The notes under the pieces were generated by a model. It worked only from the letters and a program-made list of their open reading frames with translations, was not told the origin of the DNA and made no database searches. DNA of 64,000 bases. Source: Candidatus Aquiluna sp. XM-24bin5 (GTDB lineage: Bacteria; Actinomycetota; Actinomycetia; Actinomycetales; Microbacteriaceae). The stretch spans positions 212,546 to 276,545 of the forward strand of contig QCWE01000001.1 in NCBI GenBank assembly GCA_003149555.1, written 5' to 3'. Each line of letters starts with the position of its first letter. The first letter of the stretch is position 1. Below are positions 45,377 through 55,828 of this stretch, piece after piece. The translations under genes and the position numbers were made by a program.

Positions 45377-46476
45377 GAGCGCTACTAGCCGCCGGGGGCA
45401 TTTCTCTATTCATTTCACTGTTCGCTACGCCAGCCTTCATTCAGCTTTTCAAAAAACTCCAGTGGGGCCAGTTCATTCGGGACGATGGGCCCCAGACTCA
45501 CCACACCAAACGCGGCACGCCGACAATGGGCGGACTCGTTATCTTGGCTGCCGCAATCATTGGCTACTTTGTAGCAAAGCTCGTCAATGGCGAAACGCCA
45601 TCTGCCTCTGCACTGCTGGTGCTGTTCATGATGGCGGGACTTGGGCTTGTTGGGTTCATTGATGACCTACTGAAGGTGAGAAACCAGCGGTCTTTGGGTC
45701 TTAGCGGATGGGCAAAGATTGCCGGGCAAGCAGTCGTGGCCATTTCGTTTGCAGTTTTGGCGCTGCAGTTCCCGAATGATCGGGGACTGACTCCTGCCAG
45801 CACCAACATATCGCTTTTTCGGGATCTCCCTGTCGACCTCTTTTTCTGGGGATCGCTTGTTGGAATGGGCCTTTTCGTGCTGTGGGTGTTCCTTCTGGTT
45901 GCCTCCAGCTCAAACGGTGTGAACATTGCCGACGGTCTTGACGGCCTAGCCTCAGGCTCGGCGATTTTTGCAATTGGCGCCTACGTCATCATCGGCTTTT
46001 GGCAGTTCAACCAGTCTTGTCGCACGGCCGTCGAGAACATTGCCGCCTGCTATGAGGTTAGGGACCCCCTTGATGTCGCGGTGGTTGCCGCCGCAATTGT
46101 CGGAGCCTGTGTTGGCTTTTTGTGGTGGAATACCTCACCCGCACAGCTTTTTATGGGCGACACCGGCTCCTTGGGTCTTGGCGGTGCGCTCGCCGCGCTG
46201 GCAGTTGTGAGTCGAACCGAGCTGCTACTTGTGTTGATAGGCGGCATCTTCGTGATTGTCACCGGCTCCGTAGTCATTCAGCGTGCGTATTTCAAGCTGA
46301 CAAAGCGGATATACGGCAAGGGCAGGCGAGTTTTCAGGATGTCCCCGCTGCATCACCACTTCGAGCTCAAGGGCTGGGCCGAGATCACGATCGTCGTTAG
46401 GTTCTGGATCATTGCGGCGCTCTGCGTGGCAGCTGGTGTTGGCCTGTTCTATGTGGAGTGGATCTACGGACTATGA
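45373..46476 (+). CDS. mraY: Phospho-MurNAc-pentapeptide transferase
   Basis: MraY joins phospho-MurNAc-pentapeptide to undecaprenyl phosphate to give lipid I. The 367 residues have about ten membrane helices. Conserved features are DDLLKV near 98-103, [12 protein letters not shown] with the catalytic aspartate near 188-191, [12 protein letters not shown], and the HHHFE motif near the end. It overlaps both neighbours by 4 nt. Confidence 0.97.
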   Translation: MRALLAAGGISLFISLFATPAFIQLFKKLQWGQFIRDDGPQTHHTKRGTPTMGGLVILAAAIIGYFVAKLVNGETPSASALLVLFMMAGLGLVGFIDDLLKVRNQRSLGLSGWAKIAGQAVVAISFAVLALQFPNDRGLTPASTNISLFRDLPVDLFFWGSLVGMGLFVLWVFLLVASSSNGVNIADGLDGLASGSAIFAIGAYVIIGFWQFNQSCRTAVENIAACYEVRDPLDVAVVAAAIVGACVGFLWWNTSPAQLFMGDTGSLGLGGALAALAVVSRTELLLVLIGGIFVIVTGSVVIQRAYFKLTKRIYGKGRRVFRMSPLHHHFELKGWAEITIVVRFWIIAALCVAAGVGLFYVEWIYGL

Positions 46477-47909
46477 GCGTTCCAACCTCTTGGCACGGGG
46501 ACTGGTCAGCGCATAAAGCAGTTGTTCTAGGCCTTGGAAAGTCTGGTTTTAGTGCTCTTGACACACTTATTGAGCTTGGTGTTGAGGCAGCTGCGGTCGG
46601 TCAATCCGCAGACGAGAGACTGGTTGACCTCGCAGAGGTAATAGGGTCACGATTCATTTCGGATGACAGCCCTGCAGTCTTGGAAACCCTTGGTTTTAGT
46701 CCTGACTTCGCAATAGTTTCACCTGGGTTTGCTCCGACGCATCCGCTAGTTCAAGAGCTTTTAGCCAGAGGCGTTGACCTGCTTACGGACATTGACCTTG
46801 CCTACAGGCTTCGGGATAAGACTCAGAAGGTTGCAAAGTGGCTGACGGTAACTGGCACCAACGGTAAAACCACGACAACCGAGCTAACCGCTGCAATGTT
46901 TGCAGCCGATGGGCTGAGGGCGGTCGCCTGCGGCAACATCGGGAATCCAATCCTCGATGCCATCAGAGACCCTGAGGGTTTCGATTTCTTGGTCGTCGAA
47001 CTCTCCAGCTTCCAGCTTCACTATCTGGGCGAGATCACGGCGCTAGCGAGCGCATTTTTGAACCTAGCCGAGGATCACCTTGATTGGCATGGAGACATGG
47101 AGAGCTATTTCCAGGCGAAGTCCAAGGTCTACCACGGCACCGAAGCAGCAATTGTGTTCAACGAGCAGGACGCAAAAACTTTGGAAGCGGCACAAGAGGC
47201 CGATGTCGTTGAGGGCTGTCGAGCCATTGCCTTCTCGCTATTTACGCCGCAGAAGTCAGCAGTTGGTTTCGTTGAAGACATCTTGGTTGATAGAGCGTTT
47301 CTAGAGAACAGGGCTGAAGAGGCACTTGAGATTGCGACCGAGTCAGAATTGGCGCAAATCGGCCCGGTGAGTGATCAGCTCCGCGCAAATGTTGCCGCTG
47401 CTACAGCGCTGGCTCGTGCCGCAGGAGTGCCACCGCAGTCAATTAGGCGGGCAATATCCAACTTCAAGCTCTCCCCTCATAGAAACCAACTGGTGGCCGA
47501 GATTGAGGGTGTGCTTTACGTCAACGACTCCAAGGCGACAAACGCCCACGCTGCGGACAGCTCATTGTCTGCATATGACTCTGTGATATGGATTATCGGA
47601 GGCCAGTTCAAGGGGGTCGACCCTTCCCAACTGATGAAAAAGCATGCATCCAAGCTGAGGGGCGCCGTTTTGATTGGCAGTGAGACGGAGCAACTCGCGC
47701 AGCTTTTCTCCGAAGTATTGCCAGAGAGCGCAATTAGTGTCATTTCAGGTGATTCTGTGATGAGAGATGCGGTTTTGGCAGCAAAAGAACTGGCCGCCCC
47801 CGGCGATACTGTTCTGCTGGCACCAGCAGCCGCATCCATGGATCAATTTCGTGACTACGCCGACAGAGGCGATAAGTTCGAGCAGGCCGTAAGGGAGCTT
47901 CGCGGATGA
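46473..47909 (+). CDS. murD: UDP-MurNAc-L-alanine:D-glutamate ligase
   Basis: The 478 residues contain [11 protein letters not shown] near 22-32, the P-loop [12 protein letters not shown] near 127-138, and the [12 protein letters not shown] segment of the C-terminal domain. ATG 46473 overlaps the mraY stop by 4 nt and is preferred over GTG 46458. It acts between MurC and MurE in the pathway. Confidence 0.96.
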   Translation: MSVPTSWHGDWSAHKAVVLGLGKSGFSALDTLIELGVEAAAVGQSADERLVDLAEVIGSRFISDDSPAVLETLGFSPDFAIVSPGFAPTHPLVQELLARGVDLLTDIDLAYRLRDKTQKVAKWLTVTGTNGKTTTTELTAAMFAADGLRAVACGNIGNPILDAIRDPEGFDFLVVELSSFQLHYLGEITALASAFLNLAEDHLDWHGDMESYFQAKSKVYHGTEAAIVFNEQDAKTLEAAQEADVVEGCRAIAFSLFTPQKSAVGFVEDILVDRAFLENRAEEALEIATESELAQIGPVSDQLRANVAAATALARAAGVPPQSIRRAISNFKLSPHRNQLVAEIEGVLYVNDSKATNAHAADSSLSAYDSVIWIIGGQFKGVDPSQLMKKHASKLRGAVLIGSETEQLAQLFSEVLPESAISVISGDSVMRDAVLAAKELAAPGDTVLLAPAAASMDQFRDYADRGDKFEQAVRELRG

Positions 47910-49057
47910 CCGGGGTAATGGACGCCCTGAGGCCTAAGTTCAGGGCCCAGTCGAGACAGGCGCTGCTGCTATTGGGCCTTAGTCTTCTGACCGCTGGACT
48001 GGGGCTTGCGATGGTGGCAAGCGCCTCGGCAATCGACAGCTTCAAGCAAACTGATAGCGCGGCAACCATGTTCTTCCGACAGGGAGCATTTGCGCTTGTT
48101 GGACTTATCGCTTTGGTGGCAGCGAGTAATCTCCCAATGGGTTTTTACCGCCGGATGAGCATGCCAATTCTTTTTAGTGCATTGGGTTTGCAGGTTGCCA
48201 CTGTCTTGTTTGGTGCGGACATCAACGGAAACCGCAACTGGCTTGATCTGGGTTTTGTCTCCATCCAGCCATCCGAGTTTCTAAAACTTGCACTGATAGT
48301 CGCACTGGCTCAGATCCTCGCTCAACTGGGTGGTAACGAGGAGCGCAATAGGCAGTTATGGATATGGGTCTTTGTGCTTTCGGGCGCGGCTGTAGTGCTG
48401 GTCGCGGTGATGGGGCGCGATCTTGGAACCGGCGTTGTCATGGCAGTGCTGCTCATGGGTATCTATCTGTTTGCCGGGATGCGTTGGCACAATTGGCTAC
48501 TGCTTGGATTCGCAGGCCTGGCAGCAGCAGCGGCAATGATCATGGCATCGCCTTCGAGGCGGATTCGTTTTGATGCCTGGCTCAATCCGGAGGGTGCTGA
48601 CCCCATGGGCGTCAGGTGGCAGTTCGAGCATGGCACCTGGGCTCTAGCCTCAGGCGGAATTTTTGGGACCGGCTTGGGCAGATCCAAACTCAAGTGGAGT
48701 TGGATCCCAGAGGTTGAAAACGACTTCATATTCGCAGTCATCGGCGAAGAGCTTGGGCTGGTTGGAGCTGGCGCGGTGATTCTGCTGTTTTTTGCCATCG
48801 GACTGGTGCTCTTTGCGATAGTTCGCCTCCAGACTGATCCCTTCAATCGCAACATCGTTGTTGGGGTGATGTTCTGGATAGTCATGCAAGCCTTCATCAA
48901 CATAGGTGTTGTCCTCGGACTCTTCCCTGTTCTGGGAGTTCCCCTACCTCTGATCTCCGCAGGTGGCTCTTCCCTGATTGCAACGATGCTTGCGATTGGT
49001 GTTGTTTTAGCAGTTGAGCGGGACCGCATGAGTCACCTCGGTCGCAGGAGGAGCTAG
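47906..49057 (+). CDS. ftsW: SEDS-family peptidoglycan polymerase FtsW
   Basis: FtsW polymerises lipid II at the septum with FtsI. The 383-residue protein has about ten membrane helices; the NRNWLDLGFVSIQPSEFLKLALI and FIFAVIGEELGLVGA segments and GVPLPLISAGGSS near the C-terminus are SEDS hallmarks. It overlaps murD by 4 nt. The association with murG and ftsI makes FtsW more likely than RodA. Confidence 0.95.
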   Translation: MTGVMDALRPKFRAQSRQALLLLGLSLLTAGLGLAMVASASAIDSFKQTDSAATMFFRQGAFALVGLIALVAASNLPMGFYRRMSMPILFSALGLQVATVLFGADINGNRNWLDLGFVSIQPSEFLKLALIVALAQILAQLGGNEERNRQLWIWVFVLSGAAVVLVAVMGRDLGTGVVMAVLLMGIYLFAGMRWHNWLLLGFAGLAAAAAMIMASPSRRIRFDAWLNPEGADPMGVRWQFEHGTWALASGGIFGTGLGRSKLKWSWIPEVENDFIFAVIGEELGLVGAGAVILLFFAIGLVLFAIVRLQTDPFNRNIVVGVMFWIVMQAFINIGVVLGLFPVLGVPLPLISAGGSSLIATMLAIGVVLAVERDRMSHLGRRRS

Positions 49058-50131
49058 GTGAGGTTTCTGCTCGCAGGAGGCGGAACCGGAGGCCATGTAA
49101 ACCCGCTGCTGGCTCTTGCGGAACTGCTTCGCTCCGAGGGCCACGAGGTTATTGCTCTTGGGACCAAGGAGGGTCTTGAACAGAGACTTGTTCCAGAGCG
49201 CGGTTTTGAGCTTGCTACGGTTTCTAGGTTGCCACTACCCCGACAGCTCAGCATTGGCGTTTTGAGTTTCCCATTCAAGCTCCTTGGTTCGTCTTTGCAG
49301 GTCAGAAAGATAATCCGTGAGCGGCAGATAGATGGCGTGGTCGGGTTCGGGGGATACGCGTCGGCTCCGGCTTACATCGGAGCCTGGCTAACGAAGAAGC
49401 CATTGGTTATTCATGAGGCAAATGCTCTCGCTGGTTTTGCCAATCGCCTGGGAGCCAGGTTCACAAGGCACCGGGCGGTTGCATTTTCAAACTCGAACCT
49501 CACCGGCGCGACCTTGGTCGGCATGCCTATTAGAAAAGAGCTCGTCGAAGGCACCAACATAGACAAGGACCAGGCTCGCGTCGAGCTTGGTCTTGATCCA
49601 GTTCTTCCCACAATTCTCGTGACCGGAGGGTCACAGGGGGCAAGAAGTATCAACAATGCTGTTATCGACTCACTCCCGGAACTCTCAAATGCTGGCATTC
49701 AGGTGCTGCACATAGTCGGCGAGAAGGCGGGTCTCGAGGAGGCCAATCAGCCCGGCTATCTCAGGCTTGCCTACTGTGACCGCATGGATGCCGCGATTGC
49801 GGCAAGTGATCTTGCGATATCTCGCTCGGGAGCCTCGACTGTGAGTGAATTCTCGGCAGCTGGATTACCTGCCGTTTTTGTGCCCTACCCCGTCGGAAAC
49901 GGGGAGCAGCGCCATAACGCCAAGAGTGTCGTGGAGGCAGGAGGCGCAGAACTCTGCGATGACAAGGACTTCACGCCGGAGTTCATAGCCGAAAGGGTGA
50001 TTCCCACCTTGAGTCACAAGGCGACGCTCAAACGTATGTCTGAGGCAGCCAAATCCGTGGGAATCGTGGATGCAGCCGAGCGGCTGCGCGATTTGCTCTA
50101 TGCGGCGGTGGATACTGGTAGCCATGATTAA
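49058..50131 (+). CDS. murG: MurG N-acetylglucosaminyltransferase
   Basis: MurG converts lipid I to lipid II at the inner membrane face. The 357 residues start with the glycine-rich [16 protein letters not shown] and have the donor-binding segment [15 protein letters not shown] near 189-203 and [23 protein letters not shown] near 257-279. The GTG start follows the ftsW stop directly. Confidence 0.96.
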   Translation: MRFLLAGGGTGGHVNPLLALAELLRSEGHEVIALGTKEGLEQRLVPERGFELATVSRLPLPRQLSIGVLSFPFKLLGSSLQVRKIIRERQIDGVVGFGGYASAPAYIGAWLTKKPLVIHEANALAGFANRLGARFTRHRAVAFSNSNLTGATLVGMPIRKELVEGTNIDKDQARVELGLDPVLPTILVTGGSQGARSINNAVIDSLPELSNAGIQVLHIVGEKAGLEEANQPGYLRLAYCDRMDAAIAASDLAISRSGASTVSEFSAAGLPAVFVPYPVGNGEQRHNAKSVVEAGGAELCDDKDFTPEFIAERVIPTLSHKATLKRMSEAAKSVGIVDAAERLRDLLYAAVDTGSHD

Positions 50132-51512
50132 GCCCGACTACAGCCAAGAGGTTCCGCGCGAACTGGGGAAAGTGCATTTTGTTGGTATCGGCGGCTCCGG
50201 CATGTCGGGCCTGGCGAGATTGCTGATTGGCAGCGGACACGAGGTAACCGGCTCTGACGTGAGAGAAAGTGCCAATATTTCGGCCCTCAGAGACCTCGGG
50301 GCCAAGATAACCATTGGGCACGACGAGGCAAATCTAGGTTCACCCGACACAGTTGTGGTCACCAGCGCGCTTTGGCCCACCAATCCCGAGTATCTAAAGG
50401 CTCAGGAGCTCGGCATTCCAATCCTGCACCGCTCCGCTTTGCTGGCTCACCTAGCCTCTAAGGGGTCGCTGATTGCCGTGGCGGGGGCTCACGGAAAGAC
50501 CACCTCTACAGGCATGATCGTGACCGGATTGAGTCGATTAGGGGCCGACCCCAGCTTCGTAAACGGTGGGGTAATTCAGGAGTATGGCTCCTCGGCAGGC
50601 TATGGCTCGGGAGAGCATTTTGTTATTGAGGCCGACGAATCTGATAGCTCATTTCTTCACTACGACACCGATGTTGCGGTGATCACAAACGTAGATCCCG
50701 ATCACCTCGATCACTACGGATCGCTTGAGGCATTCCAGGCTGAGTTTGCAAAGTTTGCAGATGCTGCTGGCAAGTTCGTCGTTATCTCAAGCGACGATCC
50801 AGGGGCAGAGGCGGTTAGTGGCCTGCTAAGACACGACCACGTCCTGAGTTTTGGCGAGGCGCCAGGAGCTGACTTCCGGGTCTCTGGAATCGACGCCTCA
50901 GGCCCTGAGGTCTCATTTGAGCTGACCCACGCCGATTCAAGGGTGTCCATGAAGCTCAAGGTTCCCGGTCACCACAACGCCTTGAACGCAGCCGGAGCGG
51001 TGGCGACCCTGGTTGGACTGGGCTTCGATTTTGCCGAGTCAGCTGCTGCGGTCGAGCAATTCGGCGGCACGGTTAGAAGGTTTGAGCTTCACGGAGAGCG
51101 CAGAGGGGTGAAGGTCTATGACGACTTTGCTCACCACCCGACTGAGGTTGCTGCTGCACTCAAAGCGGCTAGAGCTGTCGTCGGCACCGGAAGGCTGATC
51201 ACGGTGTTCCAGCCCCATCTCTACAGCCGCACCAGGCTGTTCTCAAAAGAATTTGCTGAGGTTTTGATGCTTTCTGACGAGGCGGTGGTGACCGAAATCT
51301 ATGCGGCCAGAGAGGATCCCGAGCCTGGAGTAACCGCCGACCTGATTACCGCGAAGTGCGCTCGCCAAGAGAATACTCACTTGGTTCCTAACTGGGACGA
51401 TGTGCCAGCGAAGGCAGCGGCTCTTGCTGAGGCTGGAGACTTCATAATCACGATGGGGTGCGGGGACATCAACCGCATGGTCCCAGACCTACTAGCGGCC
51501 CTGGAGAGCTAG
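50124..51512 (+). CDS. murC: UDP-MurNAc:L-alanine ligase
   Basis: MurC starts stem peptide assembly. The 462 residues include [13 protein letters not shown] near 19-31, the P-loop [12 protein letters not shown] near 119-130, and [18 protein letters not shown] 50124 overlaps murG by 8 bp and gives the usual short lead; a longer frame from 50070 lies wholly in murG. Confidence 0.96.
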   Translation: MIKPDYSQEVPRELGKVHFVGIGGSGMSGLARLLIGSGHEVTGSDVRESANISALRDLGAKITIGHDEANLGSPDTVVVTSALWPTNPEYLKAQELGIPILHRSALLAHLASKGSLIAVAGAHGKTTSTGMIVTGLSRLGADPSFVNGGVIQEYGSSAGYGSGEHFVIEADESDSSFLHYDTDVAVITNVDPDHLDHYGSLEAFQAEFAKFADAAGKFVVISSDDPGAEAVSGLLRHDHVLSFGEAPGADFRVSGIDASGPEVSFELTHADSRVSMKLKVPGHHNALNAAGAVATLVGLGFDFAESAAAVEQFGGTVRRFELHGERRGVKVYDDFAHHPTEVAAALKAARAVVGTGRLITVFQPHLYSRTRLFSKEFAEVLMLSDEAVVTEIYAAREDPEPGVTADLITAKCARQENTHLVPNWDDVPAKAAALAEAGDFIITMGCGDINRMVPDLLAALES

Positions 51513-52280
51513 TTGGCTCGAAGTGACAGGGAGCTTCTCAGGACCGAGCGGAAGCGCCTGAAGAAGAAAAAGCCACGGCGCATTGGTGTCGGACCGTTCA
51601 CAATCTGGGCCAGGGTGCTGCTCATTGTCTCTCCATTGACATTGGGCGCTTTGGTGGCGGCAAGCTTCCTAACGCCACTATTCGCGATTGACCGCATTGC
51701 CGTAAGCGGCAACGAGCGAATTGAATCAAGCCAAATCACCTCTGCCCTAAGCGACCTCAGAGGAAGACCCTTGACTACCGTCACCGCAGATGAGCTCGCC
51801 TCACTGTTGGGCGACATTTCACTCATAGAGACCTTTACCTTCACAGCTGAGCCGCCAAACACCCTGCGGGTCAAGGTGCGAGAGCGGCAGCCGCTATTGG
51901 TCTTGTTTCGCGAGGGTGAGAATTGGCTCTACGACGCAGCGGGAGTGAAGATTGAGCCAACTGCGACGCTTGGAGAGCATCCATTTTTGGTCTTTCAGGG
52001 GGACCCGACTGAGGACAGCCGCTACAGATACGCGGTGGAACTGCTGCTCTCTCTCCCGGTCGAAACCTACCAAGGCGTCTTCTCGGTCGAGGTCAGTGAG
52101 CAGCTGACCAGCAAGCTCACCCTCAAAGAGCGCGATATCACGGTGATCTGGGGGGACAACGACGAGGCGCTATTGAAGGCCGAGGTCCTTGATTCATTGA
52201 TTGCCACCGGGGTCGAGGAGTCCGTCACCATAGATGTCTCGTCGCCAAATTCTCCGGTGGTCAGATACAGCGATTACTAG
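51513..52280 (+). CDS. ftsQ: Cell division protein FtsQ/DivIB
   Basis: A 255-residue single-pass protein linking Z-ring and septal synthase. Features are a very basic cytoplasmic tail (ERKRLKKKKPRR), one membrane helix (about 30-52), a POTRA domain beginning FAIDRIAVSGNERIE near 56-70, and a beta domain. The TTG start follows the murC stop directly. It ends a run of twelve genes without a gap over 10 bp since rsmH. Confidence 0.93.
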   Translation: MARSDRELLRTERKRLKKKKPRRIGVGPFTIWARVLLIVSPLTLGALVAASFLTPLFAIDRIAVSGNERIESSQITSALSDLRGRPLTTVTADELASLLGDISLIETFTFTAEPPNTLRVKVRERQPLLVLFREGENWLYDAAGVKIEPTATLGEHPFLVFQGDPTEDSRYRYAVELLLSLPVETYQGVFSVEVSEQLTSKLTLKERDITVIWGDNDEALLKAEVLDSLIATGVEESVTIDVSSPNSPVVRYSDY

Positions 52281-52383
52281 GAGTTTTCCAAGTTAATCTG
52301 TTGTTTACGACACGCCCGAGTGCCTAGCTAACACTTGCCCCTGCGCCCTCTAACTTCGTGGCGCTAATTGAATACTCTCAGAA

Positions 52384-52406
52384 AAGTTAAGCCTCAGCCT
52401 TAACTT
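52384..52406. promoter_or_regulatory. inverted repeat upstream of ftsZ
   Basis: AAGTTAAG (52384-52391) and CTTAACTT (52399-52406) form a perfect 8-bp inverted repeat with a 7-bp spacer. It lies between the TACTCT box and the ftsZ ribosome binding site. It may be an operator for a dimeric regulator such as the FtsR-like protein, or form a leader hairpin. Confidence 0.6.
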
Positions 52407-52419
52407 GAGGGTTCATAGC

Positions 52420-52425
52420 AGGAGG
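52420..52425 (+). promoter_or_regulatory. ribosome binding site deciding the ftsZ start
   Basis: AGGAGG lies 6 nt before GTG 52432; the upstream TTG 52405 would place it inside the gene. Confidence 0.85.
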
Positions 52426-52431
52426 CGAATC

Positions 52432-53640
52432 GTGACCCAGTCACCTAACTATCAGGCAGTCATCAAGGTCGTTGGAGTCGGCGGCGGTGGAGTGAATGCT
52501 CTGAACCGAATGATTAACTCAGGGCTCCGCGGAGTTGAGTTTGTTGCCGTCAACACTGATGCTCAGGCTTTGCTCATGAGCGATGCTGACGTCAAGCTGG
52601 ACATTGGGCGCGACATCACCAGAGGTCTCGGAGCTGGAGCCGACCCAGAGGTCGGCAGGCGTGCTGCTGAGGAGCACGAGGGCGAAATAGAGGCTGCCAT
52701 CAAGGGTGCAGACATGGTTTTTGTCACAGCAGGCGAGGGTGGCGGAACAGGCACCGGCGGCGCTCCCGTCGTTGCACGCATCGCAAAGCGCCTGGGCGCT
52801 CTGACCGTCGGTGTCGTGACCAGGCCGTTCAACTTTGAAGGTAAGCGTCGAGCAGTGCAGGCTGACGAGGGCATCAAAGCCCTTCGTGAAGAGGTCGACA
52901 CTCTCATTGTCGTTCCTAACCAGCGACTCCTGGAGATGTCAAACAAAAAGATTTCCGCGCTCGAAGCATTCATGACCGCAGACGACGTGCTGCGTGCAGG
53001 TGTTCAGGGCATTAGCGACCTAATCGTGGTTCCGGGCCTAATCAATCTCGACTTCAACGATGTCAAGAGTGTGATGCAGGGTGCTGGAAGCGCGCTCATG
53101 GGTATTGGTACCGCCAAGGGCGAGGATCGTGCCATCAGGGCTGCAGAAATCGCAGTCTCATCGCCACTTCTGGAGGCAACCATCGAGGGTGCCCACGGGG
53201 TATTGCTCCTGGTACAGGGAGCTTCCGACCTCGGTCTTCACGAAATCGACGATGCCGCAAGGTTGGTTCAGGAGGCGGTTCACCCAGAGGCCAACATCAT
53301 CTTCGGCGCAACCATCGAGGACACCCTTGGCGATGAGGTCAGAATCACCGTTATCGCAGCAGGCTTCGATGGCGGTCAGCCAAAGTACAAGCGATTTGAG
53401 AATGCCGTAATCGGCCTTTCGGAGTCCGAAGAGGTCGAGGCACCCGCTTACCTAGGCGCCGAGGACGCTTCGGCTGTTGAGACTGGCGCTGCCGAGACTG
53501 CAACCGAGCTAGAAGAAGTCGATGCTCCCAACCTGGAGAGCCTCGATGAGGGTTCACCTTCCGAGGAAGACCGGCGCGAAAAGGTCAGTGCACCCGGTGC
53601 CTTCGGCGATGACCTAGACCTGCCTGAGTTCTTCCGCTAA
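52432..53640 (+). CDS. ftsZ: Cell division GTPase FtsZ
   Basis: FtsZ polymerises into the division ring. The 402 residues have the tubulin signature [11 protein letters not shown] near 104-114, the N-terminal nucleotide loop [12 protein letters not shown], the T7 loop region [11 protein letters not shown], an acidic linker of about 70 residues, and a C-terminal tail [10 protein letters not shown] that would bind SepF. The start is set by a strong ribosome binding site. The next gene begins on the last base of its stop. Confidence 0.98.
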   Translation: MTQSPNYQAVIKVVGVGGGGVNALNRMINSGLRGVEFVAVNTDAQALLMSDADVKLDIGRDITRGLGAGADPEVGRRAAEEHEGEIEAAIKGADMVFVTAGEGGGTGTGGAPVVARIAKRLGALTVGVVTRPFNFEGKRRAVQADEGIKALREEVDTLIVVPNQRLLEMSNKKISALEAFMTADDVLRAGVQGISDLIVVPGLINLDFNDVKSVMQGAGSALMGIGTAKGEDRAIRAAEIAVSSPLLEATIEGAHGVLLLVQGASDLGLHEIDDAARLVQEAVHPEANIIFGATIEDTLGDEVRITVIAAGFDGGQPKYKRFENAVIGLSESEEVEAPAYLGAEDASAVETGAAETATELEEVDAPNLESLDEGSPSEEDRREKVSAPGAFGDDLDLPEFFR

Positions 53641-54329
53641 TGCTCTTAGCTGAGCGCTACCGCTCAGTACTGGAGCGAGTTGAGGCTAGTTGTCGAGCGG
53701 CCGGGAGACCTGAGAGCGATGTCGAGCTGGTCGTAGTAACCAAAAACCATCCTGCTGATCTTGTGGCTGAGCTCTACGACCTTGGGCACAGGCACTTCGG
53801 TGAAAACCGAGACCAAGAGGCCGGACCCAAAGCGAAAGAGCTCGCAGACGGTGGCAGGAGGGACGCGAGCTGGCACTTTGTTGGACAGCTTCAGTCGAAC
53901 AAGGTGCGCACAGTTTTGAACTATGCGGCAAGCATTCACTCGATAGACAGGCCCAGTCTTCTCAAGGAGCTTAGAAAGCAGCTGTCCAATCGGAGCCTTG
54001 AGATTCATGGCTTTATCGAGCTGAACCTAACCGATGACCCAGGTCGAGGGGGAGTGGAGCCGGATAACTTGATCGAGCTCGCTGAACAGGTACTTGAGAT
54101 TCCTCAAATTAGGCTCATGGGCGTCATGGCGGTGGCCGGATTGGGTGTTGACCCAAGGGTTGATTTTGAAAAGACACTGGCTGCCAGTGAGCAGCTGAAG
54201 GGTGTGGTCCCTAGTGCGGACAAGCTTTCCATGGGCATGAGCGAGGATTTTGAACTTGCAATTGAGATGGGTGCGACACACATCCGAGTTGGGAGTGCCA
54301 TTACAGGACCCAGGCCAAATTACGCATAG
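53640..54329 (+). CDS. YggS-family pyridoxal phosphate homeostasis protein
   Basis: A 229-residue PLP-binding protein of the alanine racemase N-terminal fold. K35 in VVVTKNHPAD is the PLP lysine; HFVGQLQSNK near 80-89 and SMGMSEDFELAIEMGATHIRVGSAI at the end are family hallmarks. It lies between ftsZ and sepF, as in many Gram-positive bacteria. The pgeF gene often found between ftsZ and this gene is absent. Confidence 0.94.
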   Translation: MLLAERYRSVLERVEASCRAAGRPESDVELVVVTKNHPADLVAELYDLGHRHFGENRDQEAGPKAKELADGGRRDASWHFVGQLQSNKVRTVLNYAASIHSIDRPSLLKELRKQLSNRSLEIHGFIELNLTDDPGRGGVEPDNLIELAEQVLEIPQIRLMGVMAVAGLGVDPRVDFEKTLAASEQLKGVVPSADKLSMGMSEDFELAIEMGATHIRVGSAITGPRPNYA

Positions 54330-54354
54330 TCTTTAGGAGAAATAAGGAGTAGCA

Positions 54355-54741
54355 ATGGGCGTAGTAAATTCCGTGATGTCGTTCTTCGGCTTCGGATCCT
54401 CTGAGGGAAAGAGCGAGTCGGCTCCAAAACCAAAGCCTTCAGCACCTAGACCTCGTAGATCAGCTGACATGTCTGAGATAGTGACTCTCGACCCCGAGAG
54501 CTACGCCGATGCCAAAGAGGTCGCTGCACACTTCCGCTCGGGTGTGCCGGTCATTGTAAACATTGGCGCAATGAGTGAGGCTGACGCAAAGCGTATGCTC
54601 GATTTCATGATTGGCCTGAAAGAGGGTCTAGAGGGACACCTGCGCAGGGTTACCCCGAAGGTATTCCTGCTATCTCCGCAAAACGTTTCGGTGACGGATG
54701 CAGACGCCGATGAGGATGACCCCGAAGACTTGATGCAGTAG
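54355..54741 (+). CDS. sepF: Cell division protein SepF
   Basis: SepF anchors FtsZ to the membrane in Actinobacteria. The 128 residues have an N-terminal amphipathic segment (VVNSVMSFFGFG), a Pro/Lys-rich linker and the SepF fold from about 40, including IVTLDPESYADAKEVAAHFR and FLLSPQNVSV. An acidic tail follows. AAGGAG before the ATG supports the start. Confidence 0.95.
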   Translation: MGVVNSVMSFFGFGSSEGKSESAPKPKPSAPRPRRSADMSEIVTLDPESYADAKEVAAHFRSGVPVIVNIGAMSEADAKRMLDFMIGLKEGLEGHLRRVTPKVFLLSPQNVSVTDADADEDDPEDLMQ

Positions 54742-54744
54742 CCA

Positions 54745-55029
54745 ATGAGCATTGTCGGACTTGTCCTTTACTGGGCCCTGCAAATCTTCTTCTACGCAAT
54801 GCTGGGTAGGTTTATAGCCGACCTTGTCATGGGAGTTAATCGCAGCTGGAAGCCGAAGGGCATCCTCCTACCGATACTGGACTTTGCCTACACCCTGACC
54901 GACCCGCCTCTGCGCTTTGTTCGCAGGTTTGTGCCACCGCTTCGACTGGGCACAATCTCGCTCGATCTGGCTTGGACACTCGTGCTTTTTGCGGTGATTA
55001 TTCTCCAGGGCTTTGCTCGAGCCCTGTAG
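54745..55029 (+). CDS. YggT-family membrane protein
   Basis: A 94-residue protein with two hydrophobic helices (about 3-23 and 71-90), joined by a segment with DPPLRFVRRFVPPLRLGTISLDL, the YggT signature. The family lies next to sepF and divIVA in Gram-positive bacteria and is thought to act at the septum or in osmotic response. It begins 3 bp after sepF. Confidence 0.92.
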   Translation: MSIVGLVLYWALQIFFYAMLGRFIADLVMGVNRSWKPKGILLPILDFAYTLTDPPLRFVRRFVPPLRLGTISLDLAWTLVLFAVIILQGFARAL

Positions 55030-55081
55030 GTGGCAATAACATAGCTCTCAGGTTTCAAATGCATGCCAGGAAGGTTGCACA

Positions 55082-55828
55082 ATGGCGTTAACACCAGAGG
55101 ACATCCTCGCTAAGCGTTTTCAAGTCACAAAATTTCGCGAGGGCTACGACCAAGACGAGGTGGATGACTACCTAGACGACATCGTCGTTGAGCTTCGGAA
55201 AATCCTCAGTGACAACGAAGCACTAAGAACCAAGAGCTCTCTTCCTGCCAGTGAGGAAGTCGAAGTTCAGCCATTTCCGGTGGCAAGTGACCCCGCGGTG
55301 CCAACTGCAGACGAGGACACTGACCAGTCCCGCAGCATTATTGAACTCGCCCACAAACTCCACGCGGATCACGTCCAGGAAGGTCGCGTGAAGCGTGACC
55401 AGATCATCAAGGACGCTCAGGTTCAGGCAGCTCGCATAGTTCGTGATGCTGAGGCTCAGGCTAGAGAGGTTCTGAACCAGCTCGAGCTTGACCGCAGAAC
55501 TGTTGAAGAGTCAATTTCAGACCTCAAGCGCTTCGAGACCGAGTACCGCGCAAACCTTCGCGACTACATCCAGGGTCAGCTTGAAAACATCCTGAGCGAA
55601 GAGGCCTACAGCGATCTTATGGAGGATGTCGAGCCTGCCTCTGCAGCAGATATTTCGCTGGAGTACTACTCCCAAGAGCCCACCGCTCTTGGAGGCGAGG
55701 TCGAGGAGCCAGCTGAAGAGGATGATGACGCGGCTCTAGACCAAGAGTCCAGTGAGTTCAGCGCCGAGGATCTAGTTTCCGATAACGACGAGGCCGATGA
55801 GCCAAAGCGTGACAAGAAAAAGGACTAA
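55082..55828 (+). CDS. divIVA: Polar growth protein DivIVA (Wag31)
   Basis: A 248-residue coiled-coil protein that marks poles and septa. The N-terminal membrane-binding domain reads MALTPEDILAKRFQVTKFREGYDQDEVDDYLDDI; a variable linker (about 55-80) and a long coiled coil (about 85-175) follow, with an acidic C-terminus. AGGAAGG lies before the ATG and TAACAT at 55037-55042 is a possible -10 box. Its end overlaps lspA by 32 bp. Confidence 0.95.
   Translation: MALTPEDILAKRFQVTKFREGYDQDEVDDYLDDIVVELRKILSDNEALRTKSSLPASEEVEVQPFPVASDPAVPTADEDTDQSRSIIELAHKLHADHVQEGRVKRDQIIKDAQVQAARIVRDAEAQAREVLNQLELDRRTVEESISDLKRFETEYRANLRDYIQGQLENILSEEAYSDLMEDVEPASAADISLEYYSQEPTALGGEVEEPAEEDDDAALDQESSEFSAEDLVSDNDEADEPKRDKKKD

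Larger units (their letters stand above)
52281..52431 (+). promoter_or_regulatory. ftsZ upstream control region
   Basis: This 151-bp gap is the largest inside the division cluster and holds no gene. TACTCT at 52373-52378 is a candidate -10 box and TAATCT at 52294-52299 another. AAGTTAA at 52290 and CTAACTT at 52350 are near copies of the arms of the inverted repeat at 52384-52406. This suggests that ftsZ has its own regulated promoters. Confidence 0.65.

Noticed and set aside
50070..50123. 18-residue extension of MurC
   Set aside because: It lies wholly within murG and lacks family similarity.
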